Part shown: piece by piece, positions 1-8,018 of the stretch
Layout of the letters: the number at the start of each line of letters is the position of its first letter
Position numbering within the stretch: position 1 is the stretch's first letter
NCBI GenBank assembly: GCA_017694345.1
Contig: JADIMY010000079.1
Span: 1 to 40,403 of the forward strand
DNA length: 40,403 nucleotides
DNA from: Candidatus Onthovivens merdipullorum
Lineage (GTDB): Bacteria; Bacillota_I; Bacilli_A; RFN20; CAG-826
Direction: 5' to 3'
Made by a program: the position numbers and the translations under genes
The notes under the pieces: generated by a model
What the model was told of the DNA's origin: nothing
What the model saw: the letters and a program-made list of their open reading frames with translations, nothing else
Databases searched by the model: none

Positions 1-112
1 ATTAAATCAATTAAATATAAATTAAATTAGTGAAAAATTAATAGCATTTTTTACTTATTTTTTAATTTATCATTTATATTAACTTTTAAATAACAAATCG
101 AGGAGGGTTCAT

Positions 113-3100
113 ATGAAAAAAACAAAATATATTTTAATGCTTTCTATGGCTGGTTTTCTCTCTTCTTTATCTTTAACTAGTTGTGGGGGTGGCGAATTAG
201 AACAAGTTCAAAAATATAATGTATCAACTAAAGATGTAGAAGGAGCTACAGTCTCTACTAGTTTAACTGAAGCTGGTGCTGGAGAAGAGGTTACTATTAC
301 AATTAATGTAACTGATGAAACTAAAGAAATAAGTGCGGTTTATGCTAATGATTTAGGTGTTGCCAAAGATTCATCTGGAGCTTATAAATTTTTAATGCCA
401 AGTGAAGATGTAGAAGTTAACGTTGTTCTTACAGAAAAGGTTATTTCTACATTTAGTGTTACTTTACCTAGTGATCCAGTTGGCTATACTATAACTTCAG
501 ATAAAGCTACAGCTAAAGTTGGTGAAGAAGTTAGTTTAACAATTACTGTAACCGATGAAACAAAATTAATAGGTACAGTTTTAGCTAATGATTTAGCATT
601 AGCTAAAAGTAGTGATGGAACATATAAATTCACTATGCCTAGTGAAAATGTAACAATTAGTGTTACTTTAGTTGATGTTGAAACTGAAACTTTATATACA
701 ATAACTGCTCCAACAGTTGAAGGAGCGACAGTTACTTTAAGTCAAACTAGTGCCTATGCTGGTGAAGTAATCGATGTTATAGTTGAAGTAACAGATGAAA
801 CAAAAGTTGTAGATACTTTAGTTGCTAATGATGTAATAACTTTAGGATTAGGTAGTGATGGTAAGTATAAATTAGTAATGCCTGAAGCTAATGTCACATT
901 AACGCTTACTTTAAAAAATGTTGAAGTTACACCAACTTATTCTTTAACTTTGCCTGAAGAAACTGAAGATTATTCAGTTACTGCAGACAAAACTACAGGC
1001 TTATTACCTGGGGAAAAAGTAGATTTAACAGTTAATCTATTAAATGAAAAGAAGATGATTACGACTCTATCATTTAATGGCTTGTCTTTGGCTTATGACC
1101 CTTCTTTGCCTACTCAAGTTGTTAGTGTTATTATGCCTGAAGATGATGCAACTTTGGTAATTGAAGTTAGTGATGATCCACTAAAAGTCGAATATGATTT
1201 AACATATGAGGCTAGTGATATTGAAGGATATTATTCTGCTAAATTTATTAATTCTGAAGGTGCAACAATTACATCGGCAATGGCTGGTGAAGAAGTAGGT
1301 CTTGTGGTTGATAATATAGAAGAAACTCAAACAAAAGAAATAAGTAGAGTTTGTATAAAGGAAGGCAATAATACTGGAACTTGGTATGATTATGATGAAT
1401 TAGGTTTTAGTTATTATTATGATGTTAATACAGCAAAAGAAAGATACACTTTTACGATGCCAGAAGGAATATTACATTTTGAATTCACATTAGCCGATAA
1501 GAGTTACGATATAAATTTCGAAGAGGAAGACAAAGTTTCTTTTGCAGAAACAGAAATTGAAGCTCAACCAGGCGATAATGTTTATATTAATGGTGCTTCA
1601 CTTGGAAGTTATGTAATTACCGGTTATCAAGTTGTCAACGATAAAACAGATGAAACTATTGAAATAATTACATCAGGAAGTGGTGAAAATATTACTTATA
1701 GATTCACAATGCCTGCTTCAAGTGTAACAATTACTCCTTTATTAAATGTTGTTTCATACCCTGTAATAGTTGAAACTTCAGAACATATTGCTATAAGTGC
1801 TGAAAGGTATTATTTTAACAGTGAAACCACATATGTTGAAGGAACAGTTAATGCAAATCAAGAAGGCGGATATTTAATGAGTGCTCCAGCTACTTCAGAT
1901 GTATATTTTAGTATTGGTGAATGTAGTGATCCAAATTATATGTTTGCTGAATATGTAGTCACAAACTTAGAAACAGGAGAAGAAATTACTAGAGATGATA
2001 CAGTTTATAGCCCAAGCTTTGAAATGCCTAGTGCGCCTGTTAAAATTACTATCTCTGAAAAAACTAAATATATCGATGTCACAGCTAGAGTAGTGACGAC
2101 TGATGGAACTACCGAAAACGAACTCGCTAGTGAAAATTATACTTTAGAAATTGGTGAATATAACTATTCAGGTGGTAACATTTTAACTATTGGCAAAACT
2201 TTAAGAGATGATGATAGGACTGGTATAAAGATTGATGCTACAGATGCGTTAGGCGATAAAACTATTAATGTTGTCGGCGTAAGATATGGTGAACAAACTG
2301 GTGGGTATATATCACGAAATGGTGCTTATTACTGGTTGTGGACTGATTTAGCAGATTATACTGATGATAGTGTTGAGTTTACAATCATTGTTGAAATTAA
2401 AGATAATATATTTAGTGCTGATTCTGCATTTATAGGAAATTACCTAGGAACTTCGATTATTCCTAGCGGTTATGGATGGAGTGGTAGTAGTGTTGAAAGA
2501 AATTATTTAAATATATTAAGAACTGGTGAATACTATCTAGGAACAAGTTCTACAGGAACACCATCAAATACATTAGTATTGCAAGAAGAAACAAATACTT
2601 TAGTTGATGAAGATAACTCACGAACAATAATTTATGATGATAATTTTGCCTTTGTTAAGGGTAGTTCTTTAGAAAATAGTTATCTATTGAAGAAAGGTGA
2701 AGCTTCAGTCGATACTAGTGCTTACGATTACGCGTTAACTTCTAATGAACAAGAACTATTAGTTAGTCAAACTTATGGCAGTACAACACATTATGTTTAT
2801 GTTAACTTAGAAACTAACACCATGTACACCGATATAACTATAACTGGAACACCTTTTAGTTCAAAAAGTATTGTTACATTAACACAAAGTAATGGAACAA
2901 AAATTGGAGATTACAAATTTACTTCTAGTGATGAAATGGAGTCAATTGTTCTTGATGAATATGCTGGAACATATAATGCTAAAGAGGGTACTACTGACTT
3001 AGGAACTTTAGTAATTGATGGAGCCGCAGGTGGAACACTAAATAATAGGACTATAAGTTATACTATTAGTGGCTCAACTATTACACTAGTTGTAGGTGGC

Positions 3101-3550
3101 GAATCTAGTTATTCTAGCTATAGATATGTCTTAACATTAGATAAAGACACAAAAACTTACGATGTTGGAACTATAGTTACTGAACCATTCTTCAATGAAA
3201 GGAAAACGACATATACTAGTAATGTAATTAGTATCGATGGAGTGAATTATATTTTGCAAATCTTACAAGATTACGATAAATCATTACAATTTAAGTTTGG
3301 CGTTGTTCAAGATGATGGTAGCGTTATTTATGGAAACAATAGTTCTACAAGCTGGTGTAAAGTTATTATAGATATGACAACAGGATTAACAGAAATTGAC
3401 CCAAATTCATATTCATACTTTGAAAGCGGTGCTGAAACGATTAGTGTAACTATATCTAGTGAAGCTATTACGATTAGTGGTACATTTAGTTTTAAAGGTA
3501 GTCCTACATTCACATTAAACAATTATTCAGTGCCATTAAATGTTGAATAA
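113..3550 (+). CDS. Large surface lipoprotein with tandem divergent InlB-like (FTMP-type) repeats and C-terminal beta-rich lipocalin-like segments
   Basis: Uninterrupted 1145-aa ORF; SD gaggaggg just upstream; signal peptide with lipobox SLTSC; repeated units of about 75-80 aa ending in 'YKF(L/T)MPS(E)(D/N)V.(V/I).V.L'. Confidence 0.9.
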   Translation: MKKTKYILMLSMAGFLSSLSLTSCGGGELEQVQKYNVSTKDVEGATVSTSLTEAGAGEEVTITINVTDETKEISAVYANDLGVAKDSSGAYKFLMPSEDVEVNVVLTEKVISTFSVTLPSDPVGYTITSDKATAKVGEEVSLTITVTDETKLIGTVLANDLALAKSSDGTYKFTMPSENVTISVTLVDVETETLYTITAPTVEGATVTLSQTSAYAGEVIDVIVEVTDETKVVDTLVANDVITLGLGSDGKYKLVMPEANVTLTLTLKNVEVTPTYSLTLPEETEDYSVTADKTTGLLPGEKVDLTVNLLNEKKMITTLSFNGLSLAYDPSLPTQVVSVIMPEDDATLVIEVSDDPLKVEYDLTYEASDIEGYYSAKFINSEGATITSAMAGEEVGLVVDNIEETQTKEISRVCIKEGNNTGTWYDYDELGFSYYYDVNTAKERYTFTMPEGILHFEFTLADKSYDINFEEEDKVSFAETEIEAQPGDNVYINGASLGSYVITGYQVVNDKTDETIEIITSGSGENITYRFTMPASSVTITPLLNVVSYPVIVETSEHIAISAERYYFNSETTYVEGTVNANQEGGYLMSAPATSDVYFSIGECSDPNYMFAEYVVTNLETGEEITRDDTVYSPSFEMPSAPVKITISEKTKYIDVTARVVTTDGTTENELASENYTLEIGEYNYSGGNILTIGKTLRDDDRTGIKIDATDALGDKTINVVGVRYGEQTGGYISRNGAYYWLWTDLADYTDDSVEFTIIVEIKDNIFSADSAFIGNYLGTSIIPSGYGWSGSSVERNYLNILRTGEYYLGTSSTGTPSNTLVLQEETNTLVDEDNSRTIIYDDNFAFVKGSSLENSYLLKKGEASVDTSAYDYALTSNEQELLVSQTYGSTTHYVYVNLETNTMYTDITITGTPFSSKSIVTLTQSNGTKIGDYKFTSSDEMESIVLDEYAGTYNAKEGTTDLGTLVIDGAAGGTLNNRTISYTISGSTITLVVGGESSYSSYRYVLTLDKDTKTYDVGTIVTEPFFNERKTTYTSNVISIDGVNYILQILQDYDKSLQFKFGVVQDDGSVIYGNNSSTSWCKVIIDMTTGLTEIDPNSYSYFESGAETISVTISSEAITISGTFSFKGSPTFTLNNYSVPLNVE
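212..2061 (+). repeat. About 7 tandem copies of a divergent InlB-like repeat; the first three are most alike (shared 'VTDETK...ANDl.l...sdG.YKf.MP')
   Basis: Read directly from the translation: each unit runs Y.(V/I)...G.tv......a..Ge.v...v.v.dE.K.i......ndl........ Y.f.MP...v.v.l. Confidence 0.8.
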
Positions 3551-3570
3551 TCTATAGTATTGAGCATAAT

Positions 3571-3600
3571 ATAAAGGAGCACTAATTGGTGCTCCTTTAT
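3571..3600 (+). terminator. Intrinsic terminator after the 113-3550 gene
   Basis: Perfect inverted repeat aaaggagcac-taattg-gtgctccttt (extendable to about 12 bp), followed by TTTATTATT. Confidence 0.8.
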
Positions 3601-3621
3601 TATTCATGGGAGATAAAAAGT

Positions 3622-5112
3622 ATGATAAAAAAATCAAAAAAATTGTTAATCCCTATTATTTTTTCTTTTTTATTAATAGGATGTAATAATACAAATTCAG
3701 ATAATAATGATGTAAATCCAAATCCACCTATTGGTGGAGATATAGGAGACGAGGAAGATAACCCTATAGAAAATGAATTAACTACTTTGAATGATTTTTT
3801 TACATATCAAGATTTAGATGAAACTATGACTTATGGAGGTTTTACTCCTAGTAGTGGCGATATTGATATATTACTTGTACCAGTTGAATTTAGTGATCTT
3901 TCTAATTTTAGTGATAGTGAATTAAAAATGATCGATGAGACATTTAATAATGAGTCACCTAGTTATTTTGAAAGTGTATCTTCTTATTACTATGAAGCTA
4001 GTTATGGAAAACTTAACCTCAATTTTGTAATGACTGATGTTTATGAATCTAGTTTAACTTCAAGTCAATTTAAGCGTTATGAAGTAAACGGTAATGGGAC
4101 GCCTATTTTACTTGATGATATGTATAATTCTTTGACCATCGATGGTCAAAGAATTAATTATTACGAATACGACAAAGATATCGATGGATATGTCGATGGT
4201 GTATGGATGATTTATAATAACGCTAATAAAGAAGAAGTTTTCGTTAATAGTGATTATTGGGCATATACTTCTTATTTAGGTGGTGAAAAAGACTACAATA
4301 ATCCAACATTTAATACTTTTGCTAATTGTTCCAAGTATTTTTTATATCAAGGAAATAGTAGTGGTTATGATGCCCATACTTTAATTCATGAAACAGGACA
4401 TATGTTAGGACTAGAAGATTACTATAGTTATGATGTTACTTATAGCGCTAGTGGTGGATTAATGATGATGGATTTAAATATTGGAGATAACGATAGTTTT
4501 TCCAAATTTTCTTTAGGTTGGGTGAATCCTTATTTATATAATAAACAGACTAAAGTTACTCTTAAACCATTTGCTAGTACTGGTGAATGTTTAATTATTC
4601 CTAGTGGTAATTCTTTTTATAACAATCCTTTTGGGGAATATTTAATTTTAGAATACTATACACCAACTAATTTAAATTATTTTGATAGCACTAGTAAATA
4701 TATTGATCGACCATGTTTATATAGTGAATCAGGACTAATTATTTATCACATTGATGCTAGATTAGTAGAAGTAAGAAATAACCGAGCATCATTTATTCAT
4801 AGCGATAATATTGATTTTTCTAAAACTTACTCTTTTAATGATTATATTTATACAGCTTATTCTAATACTCATAGTTATAGTGAAATAAGTAGCACTAACA
4901 ATTTGATAGAAATCGTTAGTGCTACGAATATTAATATGTATAATAGTGGTTTTTCTAATAATGATAGTTTATTTAAATTAAATGATTCTTTTGATTCGAC
5001 ATCATTTACTAGTTTCTTTAGAAATGATTTATTTAATGATGGTAGTAAAGTTAATATTAACTTTACGATTACTAGTTTAGATGAATCAGGTATAACTTTA
5101 GAGTTTAACTAA
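3622..5112 (+). CDS. M6-like zinc metalloprotease lipoprotein (immune-inhibitor-A-type domain)
   Basis: HETGHMLGLEDYYSY zinc motif, followed by 'GDNDSFSKFSLGWVNP', and Ca-loop-like 'DKDIDGYVDGVW', all typical of M6-like peptidases; lipobox LLIGC. The ORF track starts at 3586, inside the preceding terminator; ATG 3622 has an SD (gggag) and gives a proper signal peptide. Confidence 0.88.
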   Translation: MIKKSKKLLIPIIFSFLLIGCNNTNSDNNDVNPNPPIGGDIGDEEDNPIENELTTLNDFFTYQDLDETMTYGGFTPSSGDIDILLVPVEFSDLSNFSDSELKMIDETFNNESPSYFESVSSYYYEASYGKLNLNFVMTDVYESSLTSSQFKRYEVNGNGTPILLDDMYNSLTIDGQRINYYEYDKDIDGYVDGVWMIYNNANKEEVFVNSDYWAYTSYLGGEKDYNNPTFNTFANCSKYFLYQGNSSGYDAHTLIHETGHMLGLEDYYSYDVTYSASGGLMMMDLNIGDNDSFSKFSLGWVNPYLYNKQTKVTLKPFASTGECLIIPSGNSFYNNPFGEYLILEYYTPTNLNYFDSTSKYIDRPCLYSESGLIIYHIDARLVEVRNNRASFIHSDNIDFSKTYSFNDYIYTAYSNTHSYSEISSTNNLIEIVSATNINMYNSGFSNNDSLFKLNDSFDSTSFTSFFRNDLFNDGSKVNINFTITSLDESGITLEFN

Positions 5113-5115
5113 AAG

Positions 5116-5153
5116 AAAACTTAACTATTTATTTTGAAAAATAGTTAAGTTTT
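5116..5153. terminator. Bidirectional intrinsic terminator between convergent genes
   Basis: 15-bp inverted repeat aaaacttaactattt ... aaatagttaagtttt, A-rich on the 5' side and T-rich on the 3' side, between the convergent stops at 5112 and 5182. Confidence 0.78.
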
Positions 5154-5181
5154 AAAGGTTTTTAATAAATTTTAATAGTAT

Positions 5182-6597
5182 TTAAACAATACTTGTAAAG
5201 AGATTTTTAATGTTTAGTGGTAAAGATTCTCCTTTATCAAAAGTAAAATAGTAGTTAACATTTGATAGTTGATAATACATTAAATCCAAATTATTAACTT
5301 TAGTTGGGTTATAAGCTAAGTTAAATAAAAGGTTAACTTTAATATCTTGTTGATCTATATATAATGAGTAAATTCTTTGATAAAGATCATCAAATTTGCA
5401 TAATGGAGAGATTGCTTTTAAAAAAGGAAGTGATTTAAAAGTATTTCCACCATCTTCAAAATAACTATATCCAACATAAGGAGCGAAATTAAAATCAAAA
5501 TATTCATTAATAAAATTTTCTTTCTTATATTCTTTATATGGAAGTAATTCTTCAAATAAAACATATTTTTCTTCATAAATAAAGATAGAGTCTAATATTA
5601 ATTCTCCATTATCATTTAAAGAAGCTAGATATGTTAAATCATTAAATCTTTTTAAGAAACTTTCTTCATTCGTCTTTAAATTTTTATAGTAAATTAAGTC
5701 TTTTGATATGTAACTATAAAAATTATTAATGTTAGTTTTAGGTTCCTCGCTAGGTTTATTAATAAAACTATCATCTAAAATAAACTTAATTCCATAATTA
5801 AGCTTAAAGAGTTTTGAAAATATATCGTTTAATCCTTTTTCCATATAGGTTTTATTAATGAAAGGATCATCTATATTAACATATGGATTCATTTGATAAT
5901 TTATTTTTAAATTGCCACTATAGTTTACAGCATAATTAGAATTTCGATACATACCGTTTTTTACATATAAATTAAAATCTAAACCTGTAATTTGGTAATA
6001 TCCTTTTTCTTTAGTGTAATTAAAACTAACACTTGATATATCATCATAATTTCGATATATCCAATAAGGTTCAATAAAAAAATAATGTTCAATTATTTTA
6101 AATATAACTTTAGATATATCAATAATTCTATTACTATCAATAATATATTGAGAAGAAGTTTCAGTTGCAAAAAAGTGATCAAAATATTCTTTATCGTCAA
6201 TATCGTCATAAATATTAAAAGGATTAATTAAACTTAATGAAGATACATCGTTATCTATTTTCCAATAAGTATTTAAGTTTTCATCTAAATAAGCTTTATA
6301 AACGGTGTCTCCTTTAAGTTTATAAAAGTCATCATTTTTTCTAAATAACTTATTATCGTAACTAATATCGATATTTCTAGTAATGGTCTCACTTAAAGGA
6401 TCTAAAGTAGTATCATAAACTACTGTTTTATTAATTGAACCGTTAAATGAAACATTACTATTTTTAATTTCTTTTATAGCTTCTTCAAAATTAGTTGCTT
6501 AATATTTAATAGTAGGTGTAGTAGTTGCTATATTAGAGCATGAAGAAGATAGTATTATTAAAGATAAGAGTGATGTTGGGAGTGTTATTTTTTTCAT
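5182..6597 (-). pseudogene. Lipoprotein gene interrupted by a single in-frame TAA at codon 33 (6501..6499)
   Basis: ATG at 6597..6595 with SD-like gaggt; N-terminus MKKITLPTSLLSLIILSSSCSNIATTTPTIKY*ATNFEEAIKEIKNSNVSFNGSINKTV. The same frame is then open with no other stop to 5182 and joins the 256-aa track ORF in frame; there is no in-frame ATG/GTG/TTG between the stop and 5952. Confidence 0.85.
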
Positions 6598-6710
6598 ATT
6601 GATACCTCGTATAAAATTTAAAATAAAACTATTGGTGGATTAATTATTATTTCACCATCCATAGGTGATAAATCAAGTAAATTTCTTAAATAACTTAGTT
6701 TAAAAGGGTT

Positions 6711-8003
6711 TTAGAATAAAGTAGATAGTTCTATAGGAACTAAATTTTCTGCATCTAGTAAGATTGATAAACCTAAATCACTAGTAAATACTTTAATAAA
6801 TGAATAGTTTCGATCTTCATTACTAGTTTTAAAATAGTTCCAAGTATCTCCTCCTAAAGAATTAGGATTATCATCGTAAGTATATTCTTTATCTAAAGGA
6901 AATAGCGGATTTAAAGAAGCGATTTTATCTAAGGACCACTTTTCTTCATTTAAGGATTCTCCATTAGCATGTGTAACAAAGCTATTAACATTTAATCTAG
7001 TATTATCTATATCTAAACTAGTTGTATCTTTATTAAATTCATCGTAATAAAAGAAGTAGTTCATTTTAAATGAATCTATTAAGTAGATAGTATCGTTATT
7101 TATATATAATTCGTTAGTTTTTATATATTTATTATTTTCATCTTTATTTATTTTATATAGTAAGTTATCACTACTATATAAAATAAATTCTTCTTTAGTT
7201 TCATAGTCATAAATATAAATATATTTATTATTTATATAAACATAAAGGTTATAAAAGATATCACTATAGTTAGTATAAGTAATTTTTAAAGAGTATTCTT
7301 CTTTATTTAAATAATCTTTTAAAGCTTGTTCGACTAATGTTGATTCATTAAATTTTAATTCTTTTAAAGTTACTTCATTTAAAGGCATAAAAGTAAAATT
7401 ACCTATTAAGTTATAGTTATACCCTTTTATATAGTTTAAATCTAATTCTAAAGTATTTGCTTTAGAATTTGGATAATAGATAGAGAAATTATTTTCTTTA
7501 TCTAGATTTAAAGTAGCTCCATCTAATGAATTATCATATATTGATAAAAAACTATTAACAAAATTTAGATAATCTAATTTATTTTCTGGTCGATAGAATA
7601 GTTGAGAAGTAGAGTCATTAATTACTTCATAGTTACTTAAATAAGTAAAAGGGGATGTAATAGAAGAGATTGAAGTATCTTCATAAACTATTTCACCTTC
7701 ATTACTATATCTAAGCTTTTTAATAGAATTATCTACTTTAAGATAGATATCATCAAAATTTCTAAATATCGTAGGAGTAATATAGCCATCATAGTAATAA
7801 CTTAAAGGAAAAGAAGTGTAATTAGCTAAATTAACTTTAAGATGTAATTCCCCTTTAAAATAAACTCCTTGTTTAATAAAACTCGTAATTTGTTCTTCTA
7901 TTTTTTCTTCAAAAGAAGATTTAGTTTCTTTATCACAAGAAAATAAACTAAATGAAAGTGGTATTAAGAGTAGTAGATGTTTATGTTTTATGTTTTTAAG
8001 CAT
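6711..8003 (-). CDS. Orphan lipoprotein (possible C-terminal truncation; see findings)
   Basis: 430-aa ORF, SD aaggaggt, signal peptide MLKNIKHKHLLLLIPLSFSLFSCDKE with lipobox SLFSC. Confidence 0.85.
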   Translation of the reverse strand: MLKNIKHKHLLLLIPLSFSLFSCDKETKSSFEEKIEEQITSFIKQGVYFKGELHLKVNLANYTSFPLSYYYDGYITPTIFRNFDDIYLKVDNSIKKLRYSNEGEIVYEDTSISSITSPFTYLSNYEVINDSTSQLFYRPENKLDYLNFVNSFLSIYDNSLDGATLNLDKENNFSIYYPNSKANTLELDLNYIKGYNYNLIGNFTFMPLNEVTLKELKFNESTLVEQALKDYLNKEEYSLKITYTNYSDIFYNLYVYINNKYIYIYDYETKEEFILYSSDNLLYKINKDENNKYIKTNELYINNDTIYLIDSFKMNYFFYYDEFNKDTTSLDIDNTRLNVNSFVTHANGESLNEEKWSLDKIASLNPLFPLDKEYTYDDNPNSLGGDTWNYFKTSNEDRNYSFIKVFTSDLGLSILLDAENLVPIELSTLF

Positions 8004-8018
8004 TTTGAATTACCTCCT

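Noticed and set aside
212-2061. Repeat array considered as CRISPR or DNA-level satellite
   Set aside because: Periodicity is protein-coding (about 75-80 aa units in frame) and divergent at the DNA level; no direct repeat/spacer structure
3328-3522. 64-aa minus-strand ORF
   Set aside because: Lies entirely antisense within the strong 113-3550 CDS; no convincing independent start or family resemblance
6499-6501. Possible stop-codon recoding (TAA read as sense)
   Set aside because: TAA is the normal terminator of most genes here and no recoding signal is evident; nonsense mutation or sequencing error is simpler
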